From Buxus sempervirens (Eukaryota; Streptophyta; Magnoliopsida; Buxales; Buxaceae): a stretch of 64,000 nucleotides of DNA. The stretch's first letter is position 1. Every line of letters starts with the position of its first letter. Positions 32,850 through 42,315 of this stretch are shown here, in pieces. The translations under genes and the position numbers were made by a program. The DNA lies in NCBI GenBank assembly GCA_947561395.2, contig OX387183.1, forward strand, positions 41,894,901-41,958,900, in the 5' to 3' direction. The notes beneath the pieces were generated by a model. That model made no database searches, was not told the DNA's origin, and was given only the letters and a program-made list of their open reading frames with translations.

Positions 32850-34602
32850 CTAATCCCTACTCCCTAACTGCTCCTCAAGCTCCCTAATCCTAGCTGCCTG
32901 AGTTGCAATGATTCCAGAAGCACCCTCTGCATCAGGATCACTCAAAAAGGAGATGACCTCATCTGAAAAAGAAAGCTTGATCTTCAACGCCCTAAGGTCA
33001 GCCAAGGAATCCTGATACTTCTTCCGCATCACACGGACTTCAAAGCGACGAGCCTGCCTTTGTTCTTCAAGTTTCTTCTCCATGGCAATGCGGCCAGACT
33101 TCTGCTCTTCAAGCTTCCTCTCCAGAACAAGGACTTTTATCCTAAGTTCTTGAGCCTCCCGTACCCATATTTGTTGAAGCCGCTTATGGGTTGCCCTTTC
33201 TAACTCCAGAATATCTTCATAGGTAGGAGGAAGAACTACAGGAGGATCCTCTGGTACTGGGGCATGACTCTGCACCTGTTCTTTGATCCAGAAGTGATAG
33301 TCCTTCACATGGGACTCAGAAAAGACTGGACCCCGCAGAAAGCAAACATAGGACCACTCTTTCATTAATTGAGCATTTAGCCCCATGGTGGCTGAAGTAA
33401 GTGGCCCTATAAAGCTCTCATAACCTGTGGGAATTATAATTCCCTGAGTCGCTCCAAATTGCCGAAGAACCCTCAAAGGAAGATAGAGAACAGCAGATTT
33501 CAAGCCTGCTAAGACCAGAAAGTTTTTATCTCTAAAGCTGATCACTGTCTCTGGAGTGGGCTGATAAGTGCCAGGCCATCTCACTTGATCATCCTGGAGA
33601 GTACCCAAGAAAGTGAACCAGCCTTGCTTGCCACCTTGGATGTTAGGACATCCCCTATTGCTCATCAAAACAGGAACTTTCAATCTTGGAAAGAAGCGGC
33701 GAGTTATTTCTTCAACCTGGCTAAGATGGTCAAGCAACCAAAGCTGCAGAAAAAGGGAGTATTTCAATTTATTTCCAAAAAGAAAAAAAAAGAAGAAAAA
33801 GAAAAGAAAAAAAAGAAGAAAGAAAAAAAAAAAAGAAAGGAAAGGAAGAATAGAAAGAAAAATAGAAAAAAAAATAATAATAATAAATACATGCATATTT
33901 TACCTGTAGGATAGGGGCGCAGGCAAGGAAACGTTTCTTCTTCCTGAAATAACAATCAGTAAGAGCCTGATATATCTCTGCTAGGATCATAGGGGCCAAC
34001 CTCTCGCGTTCCCTAACCTGACAGATAACTGAGATGAGAGCCAAGTCAACCTGGTCATCACCCCGAGGAAAAAGCAGCTGATTGACCACTATCAGGGTCA
34101 ATGCATTAAACCTAGAGTCCTTGTCATTACTCCTCAGAAGTTTTTCAGTCAAAAAGGTCTTGGACAAGGTCAACAGTGCATCAGAATTTCCTAAGTCCTT
34201 CTTCCCTATACCCAAGAAAGTGGAAGCCTCTTTTTTATAACTAAGCTTTAGGGGTGGGTTCACAACTTTTTCAGAAAATCTAAGGCCAAGGATGGTTTCA
34301 ATCTCTTCTATGGTAGGAGTCATCTCTTTATCATCAAAACGGAAGAGATTCAGTTCAGGTACCCAATGGCCTATCAAAGCTTCAATGATTTCCCACTTAA
34401 AGGGAATTTTAGGGAGGTGTAGGATGTGCCCTAAGTGGATGGAATCCCAACGAATCTCCTCATCAAGGGTCATGGAGTTAACCCATCTATCATAAAAGGA
34501 ATCCACAATATTGTACCTGGTAAGATTAGGAGGTTTTGATCTAACAGGTTGTCTTGCAGGAGGAGATTCAACGACAGGAGAAAGCGGCGTAGGGGAAGCC
34601 AT
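32850..34602 (-). CDS. B1 antisense gene 1: DUF7745-like (PMD-related) protein
   Basis: Two exons on the minus strand, 34602-33904 and 33743-32850, joined at a phase-0 GT-AG intron of 160 bp (CTACAG|GTAAAA to TTCTGCAG|CTTTGG); 530 residues. ATG 34602 (MASPTPLSP) is the first on the predicted mRNA, 95 nt after a TATA box. Residues 30-245 match the plant DUF7745/PMD type: ALIGHWVPELNLFRFDDKEM, EEIETILGLRF, then LAEIYQAL and FLACAPILQ|LWLLDHL across the splice. The C-terminal 150 residues form a long coiled coil (LERKLEEQKSG, RELEEQLGS). No catalytic motif is seen. Function unknown. It is convergent with pol and divergent in sense from the genomic RNA. Confidence 0.85.
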
Positions 34603-34693
34603 GGAAGCACCAAAGAAGCCAAGGAAAGCGAGAAAAGACGTGCTCAGGGAGTTTTCCAACCAATAAAAGTGTCACAATGACGTTCCCTAGGAG

Positions 34694-34856
34694 TTTATAT
34701 AGAAAAAATCGCAAGGCAGTAAATTCCGTAATTATATTACGGGCAAAGCGCGCCTGTATAGGCATTACGGACACGCCTGACCGTGAAAACTTCACGGGCA
34801 AGGTACGCCCGTAGTAATTTTACGGGCACGGCTTGCTCGTAGTATACATACGGTTC
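34694..34856 (-). promoter_or_regulatory. promoter of antisense gene 1 with palindrome cluster c
   Basis: On the minus strand TATATAAAC (34702-34694) lies about 95 bp before the ATG. Immediately upstream, 34725-34856, are four to five 28-bp-phased units (TACGGGC...GCCTGTA, TACGGAC...ACCGTGA, CACGGGC...GCCCGTA, TACGGGC...GCTCGTA). Same motif as in the LTR U3. Conserved in B2 at 60622-60784. Confidence 0.8.
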
Positions 34857-35056
34857 CTTCGAAAAAATGCAAAAAAATGGGAATTTTTAATTTCCTTTGT
34901 TTCTCTAAGCTTCACCTGTCCCTGTTTAACATTCATGAGGTAATAAATACTATAAATAAAGAAGAAAGAACACAAATGGAAATAAATCAAACTTCTTTTA
35001 TATACATGAATGTTTACATCACTTTTACCAAAAAATACAAGTGTATATGAATAATC

Positions 35057-37951
35057 CTAATCTAATGACCATGCAGGTCCGACCCTACTGCCACGGCCTC
35101 GTCCTCTGCTTCGTCCGCGGCCTGAAGATCGCCTGCGCTCAAAGACATGCCGCACCACATTGCGGGCTGTGCCACGCGGCATCCTGCTCAAAACAGATTG
35201 AACATCATGCCACATATATAAAGGTACAAGGCCAGCAGTAGGATGATCAGGAGGGACGTACCCTGAAGTATCTACATCAGAATCAGTACGGGAAGACTCC
35301 TTTGACGTATCCACAGCAGCATGCGTCACCTCAGCATCCTCCATATCAGGACTAGCAGGAGCAGAGGTCCCAGGTGCATCAGCATCAACCCCAGGCTCTA
35401 CAGGATCAGCGGTAGCCTCCTCCATCACCGCAGCCTCCACGGTAGGCTCTACTATAGCGGTGTCCATAGCCGAATCCATATCAACATCAGTAGATGCAGC
35501 AGGAGCCGTCTCAGCTACTGGGGCAGACTCTGGCACATCCGCAGCAGCAGGTACAATATCAGCATCGACCTCGGGCTCTGCTGCAGGAACCTCCTCTGGA
35601 CTAGGAGATGTCACGAACTCCACCCGTGCCACAGAAAACACCTCATCCCGGAAATGCATAGGCACGGGTGAAGCAGGTGAAGAGGGACCAGCCATGTACT
35701 CCTGAAACTAAGAGAAAAATTCAGTCAGAACAAGATAGGCTAATACAAAAGCAGGAATGGAAATAAAAGAAGAAATTAACCTGAGTATCAGATGGACCCG
35801 CCTGGTCCTGTGCATCAGATGGACCCGCCTGGTCCTGTGCATCAGATGGACCCTCCTGGCCCTGGGCTCTGGCTAGCTGCCCCCGGAGATCGGAAATAGT
35901 GATATAGAGGGCGTCCCGCTCAGCGATCGCTGCATCACGCTGGCGCTCTAAATCAGCATAGCGAGACCTGATCTCTGCCAACTGAGCCTCCTGAAATAGC
36001 AAAGAAAGAAGTCAGAAAAATGCTAATGAAATAGAAATAGAAGATCAGAAAAGGAAGAAGGCGTACCGTGGTGTCATAGGCCCTAATCACTACCCCTCCT
36101 ATCTCCGTGACTCCGCCACGGACAGGCATGGGTGACATGAGGCACCCAACAGAAGATCGCCTGAACCATGCATCATAGTCACCCTCCTCCAATAATGTCT
36201 CTGCCTCAGTCCAATCTAAGAACTGGGCAGGATCAACAGGCATAGGAGGATAGAGAGGAGTAGTATCTGGCGGGATGGCAGGAATCCGTGGCTCTCCCAC
36301 ATGCTGAAAGTAGAAGCGCTCGCCGCAGTACCAGATGCTGCCCAGCTGACCAATAAAGAACTGGTATCTCTGTCGTCTCTGGTCAGGGACAAATGCATCA
36401 TCTCTGGCTGCCTGTAGGGCCAGCACCTCATGAATGTCCTCCATCCTGGGGACAAATAGCTGAAAAACAGAACAAGGCATCAGATATGCGATCCAGAAAG
36501 AAAAGAAAAGAAAAGAAGAAAGTAGAGAAATTAAAGAAGATTACCTCAGACCGGTACAATCTGTCCAAGTGGGCCCGGGCGGACCTGGGACGACTCTTTT
36601 CAGAGTCGTGCTCTACATGACACCATCTAAGTGCCATGGGATACGTCTCCTCAGGCATCATAGAGGTAGGGCGGAAATAGGGTATATAAACCCTAGCAAA
36701 AAACTGCAAGAAATAAGAAAAGAGTTAGAGGAATAGAAAATGAGAGATAAGGAAAAGAGAAAGAGAGAAAAAAGAAAAGAAATAAACATTTCACCTGCAA
36801 GAAGGGCCAGAAGAACCTGCACCCAACTCCAGCCCCTCTGGAAGTAGAGAGGCCACTCACTGATCGGCGCAGGCCAGCCAGAATAGTACCAAATATGAGC
36901 GGGCCCCAGGCGTACCTCCTCGCCCGCTGCAGATCTCCCAGAAGACTCAAGAAGTGAGGACTAATTGAAGTCGTGTCCTCCGGGAAGAAGCAGGATCCCA
37001 TCATATACAGAAAAAGAAATCGGAAGGCGAAGGGGAACACATGGTCACCGGCAGCAAGCTGGCCAAACTCCCTCCTCCTGAAAGTCTCTCTCAACCATGT
37101 CAGAGACAATCTAGCTCTCCTCCGATCCCAGGCCTCTGGAGGCAGCACAATATATCCAAGATAACCAGCGATCTCATCAGCCTCTGGCATCGTCATCTCA
37201 GGAATAACATCACCAATCATCCTAATCCCGGTGATGAGCGTGAAATCAGAAGGCCGGATCCCAATCTCAATATCTGGGAAGTGGAAGCTCAAGGTCTCTG
37301 GGAAAAACCTCTCCAATAATGCTGCAATGAGGGCTCGATCCAAGCGTACGTCCGGGATAGTGATAAACATGCCGAAGCCATACAATCCTAGCTCCCGACG
37401 GTAGGCCGAACTGCAAGCTCTCAAGAATCTAGTAAAGCTGGCCCAGCTCCCTCTATAATGGGACATCGGATACTCCAAAGGGATATCCGCCCTAACGCAT
37501 GCTGAGGGATGAGTCCTCAAACCATGCAGAAGATCGGTATCCCTAATCTGGGCAGCCACCTCCTCAGGGATCTCAACCCTGGTCCTGGCCTCATCTCTGC
37601 CACGGCCCCCTCTGCGGCCTCCTCTATGGCCCTCATCATGGCCTCCATCTCTGCCTCTAGCTCTGCGTCTGCTACGACTCCTATCTCTGCTAGAAGCCTC
37701 AACAGCCGGCTAAAAGAAAATAATTGAAGAATCAGGAAGATGTATTTTGGGAAAGGATATAAAATTGCAGAAAGGTTAGAGTATACCTCTGGGGTCGCCT
37801 CACGCGAATCCCCAGAAGGGAAATCCGGGATATCAGAATCAGAATCCCTCTCGGTCCTCGAAGACGAGGCCACATCAGCAGGATCTCGCCTAACCCTCGA
37901 GGAGGAAGGCTCATCTGCAGGATCTCGGGAAGCCGATCTAAGGCGGGCCAT
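35057..37951 (-). CDS. B1 antisense gene 2: plant mobile domain (PMD) protein
   Basis: Six coding exons on the minus strand: 37951-37787, 37709-36795, 36703-36545, 36459-36067, 35990-35781, 35707-35057. All five introns are 73-91 bp, GT-AG and phase 0; 830 residues. Residues 1-55 are Ser/Arg/Asp-rich; 60-100 an RS/RGG-like basic stretch; about 105-370 the PMD (IRPSDFTLITGIR, LSLTWLRETF, FLFLYMMGSCFFPED, then YAWGPLIFGTILAGL). Exon 5 gives a coiled coil plus three GPSDAQDQA-type 9-residue repeats, and exon 6 an acidic Ala/Val/Pro region ending in an RGRGRG tail. The ATG directly follows a splice acceptor. PMD proteins of plants (MAIN/MAIL1 family) act in silencing and gene expression. A role here is unknown. 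Nucleic-acid binding by the RG tails is inferred. Confidence 0.87.
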
Positions 37952-38966
37952 CTACGGTTCAAATCAGGGAGTTGGTTAATTATTCTGGTTAAAATTTTTA
38001 TTGCTTGATTTCTATTCTAACCTAGTCTAATTGATTTATAGGAGAAGGAAAAATGGAAAATAAAAAAATACTTCAGAAGTTCCTAACCAAATCATGGTTC
38101 AATAAAAATAATTATTATCTCTTTGATTTCAAGAAATTCTTTAAGAAGCTCAATTATCTTTAATGACCTATTTTATCAGTTACTTATTCATATTTTTCTG
38201 TTGGGTTTCAGGACAGTCAGGACATGTTCAAATTGACCTGAGATTGTGAACAGAAGGTCAAGTCTAATAAGGAAAATGCCTAGCAAATCTAGACTTGTTC
38301 ATGAGAAAATTCAAAAATGTGGATAAGAGGTTCAAACATCCCACTGATCAAGAATCAAGTTCAAACTTACGAGTGTTCAACTCAAGATAAGTTTCAAAGC
38401 AAAATCAATCATTAGCTTGAGTTTACTACAATGAGAACACCAAGATACAAACAAAATACTGATGGCAAATTGCTTCATGATAATTAATGGAAAAGGAAGA
38501 CAGAATTTCAATAGGAAGCATACAAGATCAAAAGCAGGAATTCAAAATAGAAATCAAGCCAGGATAAGGAAAAAATGCTGCAAGCATCATATAGGATGTG
38601 CAAAAGGGATCAGTAAGCCAGCAAACAGTTTATCAGCACAATTGCAAGAAATTGGTCAAGGATTGGTCAAGAAATGAGAATTTGAACAAACCATAATAAT
38701 ACAGACAATAGAATTCTCAATATAGACAGAAAATTCTCCAAGATGCAATTTGGTTATTAATCAAATGGGAGTCAAAACAGAATACAATCAAAGATATGCA
38801 TGGCTTAGTTACAATCACAATCGACAGCAAATTGCAAATTTCGGCCATTGGTGAAATTAGCAGAAATGATACAGCAGACCAGAGGCATTGTATGAGTTCG
38901 TTCAAGGGCAGCAACCAAGCCACGCAACTATGGAATAAAAGTACTAACTGATGGAAAGAAACATAC
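37952..38966 (-). other. 5' UTR intron of antisense gene 2
   Basis: Minus-strand donor GAACAG|GTATGT (exon ends 38967) and acceptor AACCGTAG|ATG (intron ends 37952) bound a 1,015-bp AT-rich intron. The acceptor-proximal 50 nt match B2, but the donor-proximal part does not. No frame of note. Confidence 0.6.
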
Positions 38967-39240
38967 CTGTTCGCAGAAGAAAGGAGATTTCAGAAGATCA
39001 ATTCGTGCCTCACCGGAGTAAAATGCAAAAGCCCACAGTCGCCGGAAGGAGCAAGTCGTTGCCAATAATGAAGATGGCCGAAGAACAGTGAGAATCGCCG
39101 GAAATTTGAGTTGCCGGAGAAGAGAGAATGGCCGGAGAACAGTGGTCGTCGTCGGATTGTGGAAGAGAGACGTCCGTAAGAGAAGATACGGATAGCAGAA
39201 AATTAGGGCAAAATGCGAGCAGAGAAGGAAAAGTCGCGTT
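38967..39240 (-). other. 5' UTR exon of antisense gene 2
   Basis: Pyrimidine-rich leader with repeated ctccggcga-like words, typical of plant 5' UTRs. It resembles 56200-56559 of B2 at the same place. Its upstream edge is not precise: it is set from the palindrome cluster just above and no TATA box was found. Confidence 0.5.
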
Positions 39241-39266
39241 CGCAAGCTTAAGAAGGAGTTCAAAAT

Positions 39267-39368
39267 CCGTAAAATCAGTACGGACATCAGACGCCCGTGA
39301 AAGTACTACGGTCCCAGTTGCCCGTGAACCCTCTACGGGCAGGGTTTGTCCGTAAGCACAATACGGTC
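39267..39368 (-). promoter_or_regulatory. palindrome cluster d, upstream of antisense gene 2
   Basis: TACGGAC-N7-GCCCGTG, TACGGTC-N6-GCCCGTG, TACGGGC-N7-GTCCGTA, then TACGGTC, at 27-28 bp phase, just upstream of the presumed 5' UTR exon. Confidence 0.75.
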
Positions 39369-39704
39369 AAAGCCAAAAAAGCATATTTTTATCTTTTTCT
39401 CACAATTTTTAGGAGATCAATGTTTATATTAGTTGTAAGTTGCAAGGATTGCCACCTTACCCACTTTTGTTTAAAAATTTTGTCTCAAATCTCACTTCAT
39501 AGCCCACAAGTGCTCAGTGAGAGGAGAGAGGAAGATTTGGCCCTTAAGCTGAGGGACTTCTTAGCAAATCTTCCACAATCAATTCTTTTTTCAAAAATCA
39601 TCTCTTTAATCCTTGCAAAGTGCAATTGATTATACAAGAATCTCAGAAAGTGCAATTGGCGGGTCTTTTTTGCTCTCTGCTTGTAATTGGTTCCAATTAC
39701 CAGC
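39369..39704 (+). other. B1 sequence between cluster d and PPT
   Basis: No gene. It contains a duplicated phrase (agaatctcagaaagtgcaattg / ccttgcaaagtgcaattgat, 39610-39660). The segment is conserved in B2 (55740-55980). Confidence 0.5.
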
Positions 39705-39718
39705 AAAGAGGGGGCAGC
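39705..39718 (+). other. B1 polypurine tract
   Basis: AAAGAGGGGG followed by CAGC directly before the 3' LTR. The same word precedes the B2 3' LTR in reverse complement (55724-55737). Confidence 0.85.
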
Positions 39719-41527
39719 TGTAGACACCCCAAATTGCACTACCAAATGAGAAAATAATAAAAACATATAATTAGAGCCTAAAACAGGTCAAAAGAGCCTA
39801 AAAATAGAAAGAACAGGCTTTGCCCGTATTGGATTCACGGGCCTATCTTGCCCGCAAAATATCTACGGGCAGGCGCGCCCGTAGTATCTATACGGTCACC
39901 ATTGGACCGTAAATCATTTACGGGCATTAAAGACACGTGCAAGTTTTGTCATCCTCTCGATTTCCGAGCTTTATTTGAAGTCCAATATATCTTTAAACGA
40001 GCGAATTAAGTATTTTATTCGCTGAAGCCACTATGGATGGGCATTATCTCTATATTTCACTCTATCCTGAGAATCAGGATATATCCTTCTGGACCAACCA
40101 TGCCCCTGGGTGTGTCTATAAATAGAGGCTCATTCCTCTAGCTAAGGGCCACGAAATTTTGAAGTCAAGGAATTCTAAGAAGCTCCAAAAGAAGGAAAGG
40201 AATCCCTGCTGCTCTGCCTGCTCAATCCAGGTAAGTCCCCTATCCCTTTTTATTTTCTGTCTTCAAATTCTAGAAGTAATAGGATCATCTCTATTGCTGT
40301 AGAATAAGGCCATATCTGTTTTTGTATTCCTAAACTTGTCTCTAAGTACCTCAAGGGTCTCTCTAGCCGTAAAACGTGAAGAAAGAACTAGGGGAAAAGA
40401 GAACAGGTGGATCCCTAGAATAGAACCCCATATCTGTTTTTTTCTTTTTCTTTTAGAATAAAGCCTCTGATTGTGTTTGTGTAACCAAACCTGTCTCTAA
40501 GTATCTCAAGAGTCTCTCTAGCCGTAAGACGTGAAGAGAGAACTAGGGGAAAAGAGAACAGGTGGATCCGTAGGGTAGACCCCCATGTGCTCTAATCTGT
40601 GAGATGTGGCTGTTTTAAATATCCTGATCATGTTTTAATGCTTTTTATGATATATCTGAATGAATAACATGAATCTATGATGTTTATAGCATGAGATCCC
40701 CTATTTTTGATAAAATTTAGATTTTTGCCACTTTTGCACCTACAGCACTGTTTTCGTGATTTTTGTGATTTTAGGCTAGGATCTTGGATTTATCATGATC
40801 AATATGGTAGATCTGAATCCAGAAGCCTGAAAATAAATTCTAGGGTTTCATGATGTTGTTTTTAAATTGTTTTTCATTATTGAGAGAAGACCCTACGGTC
40901 TAAATTCTCCCCTTTTGGTGTTTTTTCATCAACTTGGGTCTTTTTGGTTTTGATTTTCAGATTTAATGTGAAATTTGGGCTTTATCTATGTCCTGGACTA
41001 TTCAAGTTCAATTTTGAAATATTTTATAAAAATCATATTTTTCTAGATTTCTAGAATTTAGCTTGAAACCAGATTTTTGGATTTTTCACTTTAAATTGAT
41101 TTTATTTGATTTTATCTCAATTTTATTTTGATCATGAAACCCTAGGAATGGTATGATCATGTTTGATAGTTCTGGATCAATCAGACTATTCATATGAAAA
41201 AACCATATATTTTTGTGATTTTTGTGATTTTTCTTGATTTTTATAGCAAGCTCTTTCCTTTATTTTAACATGAACAAATACCTGGCAACCACCTTGTGTG
41301 GATGAATAGGGGTGCCTAACACCTTCCCCTGTTCATAACTTAATCCCCTTACCCATCTCTGGTGATTTTTTTAGGAGGGATATTTTGCCCTAAAATTGCC
41401 TTTTGTGCTTATTTAATATTTTGGTGTCCATTCACATCTAAATTGAATGGTGGCGACTCTTTGTTTTATATAATCCCGTGTGAAGATAGAGGAAATCATG
41501 TAAATTGATTTTTTCCCATGTCTCACA
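39719..41527 (+). repeat. B1 3' LTR
   Basis: 1,809 bp, co-linear without gaps with 20045-21853. It includes palindrome cluster e (39821-39926), which keeps TTGCCCGC where the 5' LTR has TCCCCCGC, and AATAAA at 40457-40462. Confidence 0.95.
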
Positions 41528-41605
41528 GGTAGCAACTCCAACCCTTTTGTAAACCCCGTGTGATGATAAGGAAGAAGTCACCTAGGTGATTTTCCATGTC
41601 TCGCA
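41528..41605 (+). mobile_element. Tat-related LTR, second part (continuation of 17685-20044)
   Basis: Begins with the GGTAG duplication and continues agcaactcc..., ending ATGTCTCGCA at 41605. It completes the LTR interrupted by B1. Confidence 0.85.
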
Positions 41606-41939
41606 AGTACAAAAAGTACAAAAATTCTAATTTCATTAATTTTGGATCATTTGACCCTTATAAAGTTAGTAATTAGATATTGATAGTCCAATTTGTATCC
41701 ACGAATTTTTATCTTACAATTTTTTTCAGCTCTTAACAAGATAGGTAAGCCTAGTAACTAGAGCAACCAAAGACCAATTTTGATTTATGCTTGGAAGCTC
41801 CACTAAAGCTATATTTTTACTTAGATATATAGTTAGTAGAAATATCTAAATAAAAGAAAAACAAAGATTTGTGTATGGTTTTTATTGATATAGAAAAATA
41901 CATGTAATAGGGTTCCAAGAGAAATAATTTGGTGGACAT
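41606..41939. other. unassigned AT-rich sequence
   Basis: No frame, terminus or repeat recognised, apart from a gtacaaaaa duplication at its start. Confidence 0.4.
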
Positions 41940-42300
41940 ATTATAAGAAGTTTTACCAATTAAATTTATTGATGCAATAACAAGGATTTGTTAGCGGTGA
42001 GACTAATGAGTTCTTGCTTTAGATAAGTTTACACCAATAGTCAACTATAAGTCCATATTTATTCGCTTTAATTATGGATGAGTTGCTGAGTTATATTCAA
42101 TATGAGGTGCCTTGCCATATGTTATTTGCAGGTGATATAGTCTAGATGGGTTATACTAGAGAAGAAGTAAAAAGTTATTATTGCAAAGGTATGTCTTAGA
42201 ATCAAAGGGTTTTAAAATAAGTCATGCGAAGACTGAAAATATAAAATCCTTTTTAATGCAAATGTCTTATAGTTTCATTACTCACTTCTCACTACTATTG
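41940..42300 (+). pseudogene. LINE reverse transcriptase fragment, badly decayed
   Basis: Conceptual reading with stops gives SPYLFALIMDELLSYIQ, then CHMLFAGDIV (a mutated FADD box) and LESKGFKISHAKTE, the order found in plant L1-type LINE reverse transcriptases. It is broken by stops and cut off by the solo LTR at 42316. Confidence 0.7.
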
Positions 42301-42315
42301 GGCGGCAATATAATG

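Larger units (their letters stand above)
20045..41527 (+). mobile_element. B1: complete giant Tat-lineage Ty3/gypsy retrotransposon with antisense genes
   Basis: 21,483 bp bounded by 1,809-bp LTRs (TGTAGACACC...CTCACA) and the perfect target duplication GGTAG (20040-20044 and 41528-41532). The order is LTR, PBS, long leader with repeat arrays, gag-protease, pol in the -1 frame, then two antisense intron-containing genes, PPT and LTR. A second, archaeal-type RNase H between RNase H and integrase is the hallmark of the Tat lineage (Ogre, Retand and relatives). No stop or frameshift disrupts its domains apart from the gag/pol frame change. By eye the LTRs differ at about five sites, so insertion is recent. 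It is potentially autonomous. Confidence 0.95.

Noticed and set aside
33744..33903. Long Phe-rich and Lys-rich frames crossing this segment on both strands
   Set aside because: They read through a pyrimidine-rich intron. The GT-AG borders and the match across the splice explain the region better.
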